Source: UBA4744 sp963723165 (lineage in GTDB: Bacteria; Actinomycetota; Acidimicrobiia; Spongiisociales; UBA4744). Taken from it: a stretch of DNA of 64,000 nt. The position numbers and the translations under genes were made by a program. Shown in pieces: positions 52,829 to 60,529 of the stretch; the stretch's first letter is position 1, and every line of letters begins with the position of its first letter. The stretch lies in assembly GCA_963723165.1 (NCBI GenBank), contig CAVRPP010000011.1, positions 1-64,000 on the forward strand, written 5' to 3'. Below the pieces are notes generated by a model. That model was not told the DNA's origin. It did not search any database and saw only the letters and a program-made list of their open reading frames with translations.

Positions 52829-53092
52829 CGGCTATCGCTTTCCGGTCGGCAGCAGTGGTCAGAGTAACCATGGCGGGATGTCGGCTCATAGCCTCCTGAT
52901 CGCAGAAATTGCGAGGATTCGTTCAGGGTCCGGTCGTCTGCCCGGTGGTGCGACATCACAGAACCCCTGGTCCGCCATTGGGCGACGGGGGGACACCCGT
53001 TGCCTCTCCCGTCGGCGCAGAGGTGAGAAAGGGCCAACAGGCCCCTTCCCGAACGTTGCCGTCCTGCCCATGGTGAACCTAGGGGAGTTGCC

Positions 53093-53656
53093 ATGAAACG
53101 TGTGATCGGGATTCTGACAGTCCTGCTACTCGCGTTGACGACCGGGGCGTGCGGCGGTGCTGGAACCGGCGGCGAATTGAGCGACGTGCCACCGTGGGGA
53201 CTCGACACCGTCGAGATGCCGGACGCCCAGGAAGACGTTGAGGCGGTGTTCGCATCGTTTCTCGAGGAGGTTGAGGGGCGGAGCCGGTCGGGCGGGGGGC
53301 GAGCGGCCGTCTACGGGGAATCGGTCGTTCCCTGGTCGATTGGTGCGATGGATTCTGCGGATCTCCAGACCCCGAATCCGGGGGAGGAAACGGCAGCCGG
53401 CTGGGTGACCGACTTTGCGTCAAGACCGGGAGGCGCAACGGTTGAGGCAAGCGCAGTCGATCTCAACGGCGACCTTATTTGGGTCGCCTCTGGAGCTGTA
53501 ATTCAGGACCTGTCGGAGGATCCGCCTGTGGGAGGCCCGATCTACATGGTGTCCTGGGCGAAACCGGACGGTTCCTGGGCATTCTCCCTGCAAGCCGATT
53601 CAGAGGCTGGCCGCAAGGCGCTTGTCCATGCCTTCGTCACTGCCGCTGGTGGGTAA
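53093..53656 (+). CDS. Lipoprotein A, copy 3 (intact)
   Basis: The 187-aa protein is the only intact member. It has a signal peptide with lipobox TTGAC (Cys20), then the family block PPWGLDTVEMPD, FASFLEEVEGRS, a variable middle part, and the conserved end (ASAVDLNGDLIWVAS … KPDGSWAFSLQADSEAGRKALVHAFVTAAGG). It shares the leader sequence before the start with copies 1 and 2. It should be a lipid-anchored outer-face protein. Function unknown; B3 follows after 25 nt. Confidence 0.8.
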   Translation: MKRVIGILTVLLLALTTGACGGAGTGGELSDVPPWGLDTVEMPDAQEDVEAVFASFLEEVEGRSRSGGGRAAVYGESVVPWSIGAMDSADLQTPNPGEETAAGWVTDFASRPGGATVEASAVDLNGDLIWVASGAVIQDLSEDPPVGGPIYMVSWAKPDGSWAFSLQADSEAGRKALVHAFVTAAGG

Positions 53657-53681
53657 GCAGCCGAGACCGGAGGTGTGACCG

Positions 53682-53963
53682 ATGACCAGCGAGCAACCGA
53701 ATGTGATGGGCGAGAACGAACTCCGAGCCGAGCTGGGTGAGATCCTCGATCAGCTCAACAGCTTGCCGTCGGATGCGTTCTCTGAACGGGCCAAACTCCG
53801 GGACCGTCAGGATGAGCTGAGCCGCCAGCTCCAGGAGATCGACATCCCCGGATCCGGCGAGATTGAGAAACGGTGGTCGGAGGCTGGGGCGAAAGCCGCT
53901 CTCGAAGAACCCACCGAGATGATCATCTCTCCGATGGAGAGCGGCTCCGGCGGCGGCGGCTAG
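53682..53963 (+). CDS. Small helical protein B, copy 3
   Basis: A 93-aa protein with the B-family block RAELGEILDQLNSLPSDAF, LRDRQDELSRQLQEIDIPG and the tail TEMIISPMESGSGGGG. It has ~50-60% visible identity with B1/B2. The conserved partner order A then B in all three units suggests the products work together, although A is predicted to be outside the membrane and B inside. Confidence 0.75.
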   Translation: MTSEQPNVMGENELRAELGEILDQLNSLPSDAFSERAKLRDRQDELSRQLQEIDIPGSGEIEKRWSEAGAKAALEEPTEMIISPMESGSGGGG

Positions 53964-53975
53964 TTGATGTGATTC

Positions 53976-53992
53976 GGTCCCGCCATGGGACC
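53976..53992 (+). terminator. Hairpin after unit 3
   Basis: GGTCCC / GGGACC with loop GCCAT, 12 nt behind B3. Short stem without U-tract; possible terminator. Confidence 0.4.
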
Positions 53993-54235
53993 TCGCATGG
54001 CGTAGGTTTGGTTTCGCCGATGCGAGCGCCGAGATGCCGAAAGCGGCCACAGCGGGCGTTAACAGCAGGGTCATCCGCCCGGCACACCGATCGCCATCTC
54101 TCTCTCTCTTCACGGACGCATCTGGCCGGGTGCCTTTCCCGGCGCCAGCGCTGATCACGACGGCGAAAGTGTGAGGCCGAGAGCCGCGCCGCCAGGAATG
54201 CTAGGTTCGGGTTTCTGCTGCTGAAGAGAGCAATC

Positions 54236-54592
54236 GTGCCTGGCGGATCGGACTATCGGGGCCCCTCCGACGCTCTAGAACGGTATGCCGCCGCCGTAGA
54301 GGAGGCGGGTGAAGTGGTGAAGGGCGCCAAGAATCCCTACACGTCACGCAACGGGCACATGTTCAGTTTCCTCGATGTCGAGGGAGCAATGGCAATCCGT
54401 CTGTCAAATGACCTAGCCGATGAATTCCTCTCCAGATACGAGAGTGGCCCGGTCATTCAGTATGGAAGCGTGATGAGAGGCTACGTCTCTGTCCCCGACG
54501 ACCTTCTGAGCGACACCGAGGAAGTCGGCTCATGGTTCAAGAAGGCATACGAGTGGATAGGCACCCTCGAACCGAAGGCGACGAAGAAGTAG
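54236..54592 (+). CDS. TfoX/Sxy-like small protein
   Basis: A 118-aa protein starting at GTG 54236 after GAAGAGAG. The part YTSRNGHMFSFLDVEGAMAIRL … YVSVPDDLL resembles the N-terminal domain of TfoX/Sxy-type proteins and related small proteins, with a helical end (SWFKKAYEWIGTL). The match is by overall pattern and is tentative. The 272-nt gap before it holds no supported gene. It precedes a VOC protein gene by 30 nt, possibly in one transcript. Confidence 0.65.
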   Translation: MPGGSDYRGPSDALERYAAAVEEAGEVVKGAKNPYTSRNGHMFSFLDVEGAMAIRLSNDLADEFLSRYESGPVIQYGSVMRGYVSVPDDLLSDTEEVGSWFKKAYEWIGTLEPKATKK

Positions 54593-54622
54593 CTGCCGAC
54601 GAGGCACCAGAGGGGAGTGATC

Positions 54623-55420
54623 ATGGGAGAGCGAACATCGTACGCTCACGGAATACCGAGTTGGGTTGACCTTGCTACCGGCGACATGGCCGGAGCGAAA
54701 ATCTTCTACAAGGCCCTGTTTGGCTGGGATGCTTCCGAGGTGCCAACGGGCGATCAGGGTGGCAGTTACGCGATGTTCACCAAAGACGGTAAGACGGTCG
54801 CAGGCATGGGCGAGCTACCCGCCAGCGCCGGCATGCCTCCGGTTTGGAGCACATATTTTGCGGTAGACGATGTGGATGCGGCTCTCGAGAAGGTCACGGC
54901 GGCCGGCGGAAGCGTGATGATGCCTGCGATGGACGTGATGGCCACCGGCCGGATGGCATTCATCACCGATCCGACGGGCGCTGCCGTTGGCTTGTGGCAG
55001 GCCGGCACGCACCGAGGTGCCCAACTCGTGAACGACCATGGAACGTTCACGTGGAGCGAGCTGCTGACCGATGACGTCGACGCCGCCCGGGCGTTCTACT
55101 CGGACGTGTTCGGTCACCAGGTTGAAACGACCGACATGCCGACCGGCCCATATTTCACCCTATGGGCGGATGGAAACGTCGAAGGTCACGCCGCGGCCGG
55201 AATGATGGCCAGAACCCCGGAGATGGGGGAGTTCCCCAACTATTGGGGCGTCTATTTCGCCGTCGACGATTCTGACGCCTGCGTCGGGGCTGCGACGGCC
55301 AACGGCGGAACCGTTGTCGCTGAACCATTCGATGTCCAGGGGCTTGGGCGCTTTGCGGTAATTCAAGACCCGCAGGGCGCTGCGTTCAGCGTGTTGACAT
55401 ACGAGAACCCGATTGACTAG
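54623..55420 (+). CDS. VOC family protein with two glyoxalase-like domains
   Basis: The 265-aa protein contains two similar VOC domains (about residues 5-130 and 135-262). Each begins with a strand/helix pair ending in AKIFYKALFGW or ARAFYSDVFGH and ends with DPTGAAVGLWQ or DPQGAAFSVL. Family members bind metal and act as lyases, dioxygenases or resistance proteins; the substrate is unknown. ATG 54623 has a GGGGAG ribosome-binding site. Confidence 0.88.
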   Translation: MGERTSYAHGIPSWVDLATGDMAGAKIFYKALFGWDASEVPTGDQGGSYAMFTKDGKTVAGMGELPASAGMPPVWSTYFAVDDVDAALEKVTAAGGSVMMPAMDVMATGRMAFITDPTGAAVGLWQAGTHRGAQLVNDHGTFTWSELLTDDVDAARAFYSDVFGHQVETTDMPTGPYFTLWADGNVEGHAAAGMMARTPEMGEFPNYWGVYFAVDDSDACVGAATANGGTVVAEPFDVQGLGRFAVIQDPQGAAFSVLTYENPID

Positions 55421-55527
55421 GCACCGGGTCCGGACGGGTCGATGGCCATCGATGTCCTTTGGCGGCGCGTTCCCTCATTGAGAATCCAACCGGTTGGCTC
55501 TTTCTGCACGGGAGGGGAGGAGAGGCA

Positions 55528-55690
55528 ATGGAAATCGAGGTTTCCACGAGTTTCGCTCGTCCTCTTCCGACGGGTTGGGACTTCTACGCCGTTCATCATG
55601 TTGAGAATCACCCGCGGTGGGACCCCGACCTCGAATTGGAGAAGCTCTCCGATGGTCCTCGAAACACCTTCTGTCACCAGACGAGGGCGG
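55528..55690 (+). pseudogene. SRPBCC family protein, truncated 5' part
   Basis: A GGAGGGGAGGAGAGG site precedes ATG 55528. About 50 codons look like the start of an SRPBCC protein (STSFARPLPTGWDFYAVHHV … NHPRWDPDLELEKLSDGP). The similarity stops at about 55675, exactly where the convergent membrane-protein gene ends; the frame continues only as an antisense reading of that gene. The 3' two thirds seem deleted. Confidence 0.6.
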
Positions 55691-56097
55691 CGATCACTGT
55701 GATCATCCCGACCAGCCCCCACACACCGAGCATCACCAGACCCAGACGGACATCGGCAGGATCGCCGATCCGGAACCCTCGACGCTGCAGCCCGAGGCGG
55801 GTGAGGATGCCCCTTCCGGCGAAATACCGGTAGACGCCCCCTCCGACGAGCCCGAAGGAGGTCCGGGAGGCCATGTCCAGAATGAAGAGAATCCCTGCGA
55901 CAGGCATCGTCCACAAGGTGAAGAAGTCCCACAATGCCTCGCCGCGAATATCCGCCCAATAGGCCGGTTCTACCGTCTCTTCCGCTTCGGTGAGATTCCA
56001 GCGGGCAGCCCTAGCGGGATCCACCAGGCTGATCGTCTGACCACCCCAGGCCGCCAACCCCAACACGATGAGGACGGTCCCCCAAGGTGACCTCCAT
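55674..56097 (-). CDS. Membrane protein, unknown family (possible one-base shift near start)
   Basis: The main frame (GTG 56066 to 55674, 130 aa) has a short hydrophobic N-terminus, then LTEAEETVEPAYWADIRGEA, and two or three membrane segments (MPVAGILFILDM, LVMLGVWGLVGMITVIAALVW). A better start, ATG 56097 with a perfect AGGAGG site, reads MEVTLG and then joins the main frame (TVLIVLGLAAWGG) if one G is removed from the 5-G run at 56079-56083. Function unknown. Confidence 0.65.
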
Positions 56098-56149
56098 CAA
56101 ACCTCCTGGACAATGCTCGACGTGCCGGGCCCGATGCCATACCGCACCG

Positions 56150-56857
56150 TTACGCCCCCTGTCCGGTCGCCGGGATGTGTCCCTCGACGCGATCCCGGAT
56201 GGTGCGCAGCATCTTCTGTTCCATGATGAATGTTCCCGGCTCCGCCAAGACGGTCAGGAACAAAGTGGCGGGGGTCATCTCGAACTTGGGTCGCCAGCGG
56301 CTCACCAACCGGGTGCTGTCGCCCTCGCTGGGATAGACACCCAGACACCAGCTGGTCGATCCGTCCTCCAGAACGCTGACAATCGAACGCGCTTCATCAA
56401 CGCCCTCCACCACGAACCCCATCTCGGGCATCATCAAAATCTTGTCGCCGGGCCGCAGATCCTGATACTCGGGCAGGATTCGATCGGCGCTGGGCCGGAA
56501 GTCGTTGTCGATCCAGTCGTAGCTATACCAGCCCGCCTTGCCGTACCCGAGTTGCACCAGCCACGGCCACACGACCTCCGGGGTGGCATCGATCGTGATT
56601 GCTCGCGTCGCCGACCCGGCACCCGGAATCAGCTCGTCGCCCGGCATCGCCCGGCCCGCCTCGTCGTCTGTCGCTCCCCACTTCATATGCCACGGCTTGA
56701 CCACGAGGAGGTAGAACGCGACCACAACCGCCAGAATCCCGAGACCGACCCCAATTCCGCCCAGCCATCCCAACCAGACGATCAACCCGGCCAGCACCGC
56801 CAGCGACGCCAGAATGATCAGACCAACAATCAGCATGATCATCATCTGTGTCCGCAC
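56150..56857 (-). CDS. Membrane-anchored SRPBCC-type protein
   Basis: A 235-aa protein with two N-terminal membrane segments (about residues 5-30 and 32-55) and a soluble SRPBCC-like domain: ATRAITIDATPEVVWPWLVQLGYGKAGWYSYDW (seen in parts), a pattern common in actinobacterial proteins of this class. It may bind lipids or hydrophobic ligands at the membrane. It is preceded by a weak plus-strand frame (56848-57081) not called as a gene. Confidence 0.82.
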   Translation of the reverse strand: MRTQMMIMLIVGLIILASLAVLAGLIVWLGWLGGIGVGLGILAVVVAFYLLVVKPWHMKWGATDDEAGRAMPGDELIPGAGSATRAITIDATPEVVWPWLVQLGYGKAGWYSYDWIDNDFRPSADRILPEYQDLRPGDKILMMPEMGFVVEGVDEARSIVSVLEDGSTSWCLGVYPSEGDSTRLVSRWRPKFEMTPATLFLTVLAEPGTFIMEQKMLRTIRDRVEGHIPATGQGA

Positions 56858-57169
56858 AGCTCACCCGTCGTAGAACCGGCCACCGGGGCCTCTCCCACCT
56901 TCCCTTGGAGGTCCGTCGGGTTCTAGAGGCTTTCGACCCCCAGCGGACCGAATCCGGACAGAACCAGGGCTTGTGGCCGCCGCGGCAGACGGTGGTTGCG
57001 GAGGTGTACCGGATCGGCGACGACGACGCGAGGGTGTTGGTCGACCGGGTACGAGTCGACGGCACGGCGAGCGTTCGGTGACCGATCGTACCGGCAGCCC
57101 CAATCCCTGTCAGGCGGTGAGAGGTTTCTCCCGGCGGTGGCGGGTGCTCCGCCAACTATTGTCGGTTCC

Positions 57170-58657
57170 ATGGAAACGATCTCTTCGCTCCTCGAGTCCG
57201 GACATGATGACGCTGTCGCACTGGTCGATGCCGGTGGTACAGAGCTTGACTGGGCGGCGTTGCGCCGCCGGGTGCATCGTCTCGCCGATCAACTTCGGGC
57301 GGCCGGCATCGAAGCCGACGACCGGGTCGCGATCGTGTTGCCCAACGGGCCGGAGATGGCCCTCGTCTTCCTTGCAACGTGCATGGTCGGATGCGCAGCG
57401 CCGCTGAACCCGGCTTACCGCGAGGAAGAATTCCGCTACTACTTCAATGATCTGGGGGTGAAGGCGCTCATCACCCGGGAGGGTGAGATGGCCGCCGCTC
57501 ACGCAGCCCTGCCAGACGGGACAGGCACCATCGCTGTTTCCGGTGCCTTCCCTTCGCTCGAGCTGATGGCGGCGACAGCCGTGCCGGGCGCAGGCGAAGA
57601 CCCCACGAGTGAGACAGTCGCTCTGGTGCTGCACACTTCCGGCACCACGTCGCGACCCAAGATTGTGCCGCTGCGGCAGCGAAACCTGGTGGGCTCGGCT
57701 CAGAATGTTGCCGAGACACTTCGCCTGAGCCGGCGCGACCGCTCCCTCAATGTCATGCCTTTGTTCCACATCCACGGACTGATCGCTGGTTTGCTGGCCC
57801 CGTTGTCGGCCGGCGGATCAGTGGTGTGCACGCCGGGGTTTGAACCCCTCGGATTCCACCGCTGGGTGGAGGTTCATCAGCCGACCTATTACAGCGCCGT
57901 CCCCAGCATGCATCAGGCGGTGCTGGTGATGGCACGTTCTCGGGAACGTGAGACGTCGCTCCGCCTCGTGAGGTCGTCGTCTGCGTCACTTCCCGGCCCC
58001 GTCCTCGAAAGCCTCACGACGCTCTTCAAGGTGCCGGTCGTCGAAGCATACGGTATGACCGAGGCGGCTCACCAAATGGCCTCCAACCCGCTGCCGCCGG
58101 AGGTCGCCAAGCCCGGATCGGTGGGACGTCCGACCGGCATCAACATCGCCGTACTCGACAAATCCAACCGGTCTCTTCCACGGGGAGAACGCGGCGAGGT
58201 CGGAATCAAGGGAGTAACGGTTTTCGACGGCTACGAGAACAACCCGGACGCAAACGATGCGTCATTCACAGGCGGGTGGTTTCGAACCGGTGACGAAGGG
58301 TTTCTCGATGAAGACGGCTACCTCTTCCTGACCGGGCGGCTCAAAGAGCAGATCAATCGAGGAGGGGAGAAGATTGGCCCGCTCGAGATCGACGAGGTGC
58401 TCCTTCGGAATCCCGCCGTTGCACAGGCTGTCACGTTTGCGATCCCCCACAAAACGCTGGGAGAGGAAGTCGGGGCGGCAGTTGTGCTCGCCGAGGGCCA
58501 TCGAGCATCGGCCGAAGAACTCCAGTCGTGGGTGGCGGAGCGAGTTGCTCCCTTCAAGGTGCCCAGCCGGGTTCTCTTCGTTGACGAGATACCCAAGGGC
58601 GCGACCGGCAAAATCCAACGGATCGGACTCGCAGAACGCCTGGGCCTGGGGGAGTGA
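57170..58657 (+). CDS. AMP-dependent acyl-CoA synthetase/ligase (oxalyl-CoA synthetase-like)
   Basis: The 495-aa enzyme activates a carboxylic acid as acyl-AMP and transfers it to CoA. Motifs: P-loop HTSGTTSRPKIVPL near residue 160, YGMTEAAHQM near 298, GWFRTGDEG near 366, GRLKEQINRGGEKIGP and the catalytic Lys in KGATGKIQR. The segment MPLFHIHGLIAGLLAPL is like that of the oxalyl-CoA synthetase (AAE3/Pcs60) group, so a short substrate such as oxalate is possible. TATTGT 7 nt before ATG 57170 fits a leaderless start. Confidence 0.9.
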   Translation: METISSLLESGHDDAVALVDAGGTELDWAALRRRVHRLADQLRAAGIEADDRVAIVLPNGPEMALVFLATCMVGCAAPLNPAYREEEFRYYFNDLGVKALITREGEMAAAHAALPDGTGTIAVSGAFPSLELMAATAVPGAGEDPTSETVALVLHTSGTTSRPKIVPLRQRNLVGSAQNVAETLRLSRRDRSLNVMPLFHIHGLIAGLLAPLSAGGSVVCTPGFEPLGFHRWVEVHQPTYYSAVPSMHQAVLVMARSRERETSLRLVRSSSASLPGPVLESLTTLFKVPVVEAYGMTEAAHQMASNPLPPEVAKPGSVGRPTGINIAVLDKSNRSLPRGERGEVGIKGVTVFDGYENNPDANDASFTGGWFRTGDEGFLDEDGYLFLTGRLKEQINRGGEKIGPLEIDEVLLRNPAVAQAVTFAIPHKTLGEEVGAAVVLAEGHRASAEELQSWVAERVAPFKVPSRVLFVDEIPKGATGKIQRIGLAERLGLGE

Positions 58658-58920
58658 AGGCGGCGCTGCCCCGGGACAGCCCGGCGTCGGCAACCGACCG
58701 AACACAGCCCGCTGCACGCGTCTACCGGGGACTCTCGCAATAGAGGCCAAAGACCCTACGCGTACGGCCGAAGCTGAGGGACAATTCCGCCGAAGAACAA
58801 ACAAGACAGCACACACGTCACGCAAACAGGACCGTCGACCCACATCCGGCGCACAGCCTTGGTAGGGCAACGAACCAGCTTCACTGAGTCGCGCGGCGTG
58901 TGTTCCAAGGAGGAAAACAC

Positions 58921-59025
58921 ATGGTCGCCGTTCGCAAAGTCGCAAAAGCCGCTCTGCTCACCGCCTACTTCGGCTTGTTCGCCACGCTCATGTTGGCGGC
59001 CGGGGACTACGTCTTGCACGGCTGA
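58921..59025 (+). CDS. Micro-ORF: 34-aa single-span membrane protein
   Basis: ATG 58921 follows the near-perfect ribosome-binding site AAGGAGG at 6-7 nt distance. The 34 residues contain a basic start (VAVRKVAK) and one hydrophobic stretch (ALLTAYFGLFATLMLAAG). A terminator hairpin (59045-59068) lies 19 nt behind the stop. Strong start signals plus a terminator argue for a real gene. Nothing is known about its role. Confidence 0.65.
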   Translation: MVAVRKVAKAALLTAYFGLFATLMLAAGDYVLHG

Positions 59026-59044
59026 GTCAACCCGCCAGAGCCCT

Positions 59045-59068
59045 GAGCCCCCGTTGCGACGGGGGCTC
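59045..59068 (+). terminator. Terminator after the 34-aa micro-ORF
   Basis: Perfect 10-bp stem GAGCCCCCGT / ACGGGGGCTC with loop TGCG, followed by CGTTGCG. It also lies beyond the end of the convergent VOC gene. Confidence 0.75.
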
Positions 59069-59108
59069 CGTTGCGTAGTGGACCAGGAAGCGACGCAGCT
59101 CAGCTGGG

Positions 59109-59456
59109 TCAGCGCTGAACCAGACCGAATACATTCCCGTCGAGATCGTGGAGCGATGCCAGCACGTCACCCATCGCTTTCAGCTCGGGCGGATAGCGGA
59201 CCGTCGCGCCCAACGATAAAAACCGGTCAAAGGTCCCCTGCAGATCGTCAACGCCGAACCAAACTGTGGGGCCGCCGGAACCGGCCCGGGCCTCGTCCGC
59301 CTGATCAAAACCGAGGTAGACGCCCTCGTTGAGTGAGAAGCCGAGATGGTTTCCCCCGTGGTTCTGCGCCTCACCAAGGTTGAGTCCTCTCCGGTAGAAC
59401 TCGGCCAGTTCGTTCATGCGAGTCGTGAAGTAGATGATCGTGTCGCAGCTGGTCAT
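59109..59456 (-). CDS. VOC family (glyoxalase-like) protein, single domain
   Basis: The 115-aa protein has one VOC half-domain (IIYFTTRMNELAEFYRRGL … HDLDGNVFGLVQ) and should dimerise to form its metal site. Substrate unknown. TAGGTT 6 nt before the ATG suggests a leaderless start. It is divergent from the ABC transporter operon and the operator at 59499-59525 lies between them, 43 nt upstream of its start. Confidence 0.87.
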   Translation of the reverse strand: MTSCDTIIYFTTRMNELAEFYRRGLNLGEAQNHGGNHLGFSLNEGVYLGFDQADEARAGSGGPTVWFGVDDLQGTFDRFLSLGATVRYPPELKAMGDVLASLHDLDGNVFGLVQR

Positions 59457-59488
59457 ATCCCGAACCTACATGCCGAGAGCTCTTGACG

Positions 59489-59525
59489 ATATGACATCAA
59501 TATGACATCATTGTGATGTCATATT
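59489..59525. promoter_or_regulatory. Operator: perfect 12-bp palindrome plus extra half-site
   Basis: AATATGACATCA-TTG-TGATGTCATATT is a perfect palindrome (59499-59525). A third half-site ATATGACATCA (59489-59499) directly precedes it in direct orientation. It sits 12 nt before the ABC ATPase start, between it and the divergent VOC gene, and must be a strong binding site for a dimeric regulator. The regulator gene is not in the neighbourhood. Confidence 0.85.
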
Positions 59526-59536
59526 GGAAGGACAGT

Positions 59537-60529
59537 ATGAGAGATGACTCGGAGCAGGGTGTCCTGACGGTCGAAGGTGGAAAGGACACCGATTGGACCT
59601 TTTACGCCGAGAACGTGACGAAGACCTTTGGGGAGTTGCACGCGAACGACGGGATCACCCTACAGATCCGGCCCGGCGAGGTCTACGGATTGCTCGGGCC
59701 AAACGGAGCGGGCAAGACCACCCTCGTCAAGCAGATCATCGGATTGCTGAAACCCACTTCCGGAGAGTTGACGCTCGGTCCTTACGATCTCGTTGAGGAC
59801 CCCGACGCCGCCCGGCAGTTGTGTTCGTACCTGCCGCAGGCGCAGATGCCGATCGACTCGTTCAAGGTGCGTGATGTCATCCGGTTGACGGGGATGATCC
59901 GCGGTGGCGATCCAGCCACCGTCGCGGGCCGCACGGATGAGATGATCGAGGCGCTGGATATCGGCGAATGGGCCGACACGCTGGGCATCAAGCTGTCCGG
60001 CGGTGTGAAACGGCTGGTCGGCTTCGCCATGGTCAGCGTCTGGCCGGGACGGGTGGTGATTCTCGACGAACCAACCAACGATGTGGATCCGCGCCGGCGC
60101 AGGTTGCTTTGGAATCAAGTCCGCCGCCTCGGTGACGAGGGGTCTGCGGTCTTGCTGGTCACCCACAACGTTCTCGAGGCCGAGAAGTCCGTCGATCGAT
60201 TGGCCATCATCAACAACGGCAAACTCATAGCCGAGGGAACCTCCCCGGCCCTCAAAGCGGATGATCGGGGCCGCTTGCGGCTCCAGCTGATGATGGTGCC
60301 CGGCCAACCCACTCCCGAACTGCCGGCCTTCATCGAAGAACACACGCGGGTCGGGAACAACGTCATGAACATCATCAGCGAGGCAGATGCCGCAGTTGGC
60401 ATCCACTGGGCCCAGGAGTTGCTGGCCGGCGGTCTCGCCGAGGAGTATGCCCTGGCTGCCACCACCCTCGAAGATGTGTACATTCGCCTCACCGGGCACA
60501 CCTCCGCCAACGGCGACCAGTCACCATGA
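59537..60529 (+). CDS. ABC transporter ATP-binding protein
   Basis: The 330-aa protein has Walker A GPNGAGKTT near residue 57, signature LSGGVKR near 152, Walker B VVILDEPTND near 175 and the H-loop LLVTHN. The signature LSGGVKR differs from the usual LSGGQ-R. The long C-terminal extension fits drug- or antibiotic-type ABC-2 exporters. ATG 59537 has GGAAGGAC upstream; an earlier in-frame ATG would lie inside the operator. Stop overlaps the first permease (ATGA). Confidence 0.92.
   Translation: MRDDSEQGVLTVEGGKDTDWTFYAENVTKTFGELHANDGITLQIRPGEVYGLLGPNGAGKTTLVKQIIGLLKPTSGELTLGPYDLVEDPDAARQLCSYLPQAQMPIDSFKVRDVIRLTGMIRGGDPATVAGRTDEMIEALDIGEWADTLGIKLSGGVKRLVGFAMVSVWPGRVVILDEPTNDVDPRRRRLLWNQVRRLGDEGSAVLLVTHNVLEAEKSVDRLAIINNGKLIAEGTSPALKADDRGRLRLQLMMVPGQPTPELPAFIEEHTRVGNNVMNIISEADAAVGIHWAQELLAGGLAEEYALAATTLEDVYIRLTGHTSANGDQSP

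Noticed and set aside
35533..56000. A complete integrative element with both attachment sites
   Set aside because: No second copy of either tRNA-Val 3' end was seen to the right, both integrases are truncated, and no replication or transfer gene is present; only scars can be claimed.
56848..57081. 77-codon frame before the acyl-CoA ligase
   Set aside because: The end part looks protein-like, but the start overlaps the neighbouring gene start and no site or family supports it.
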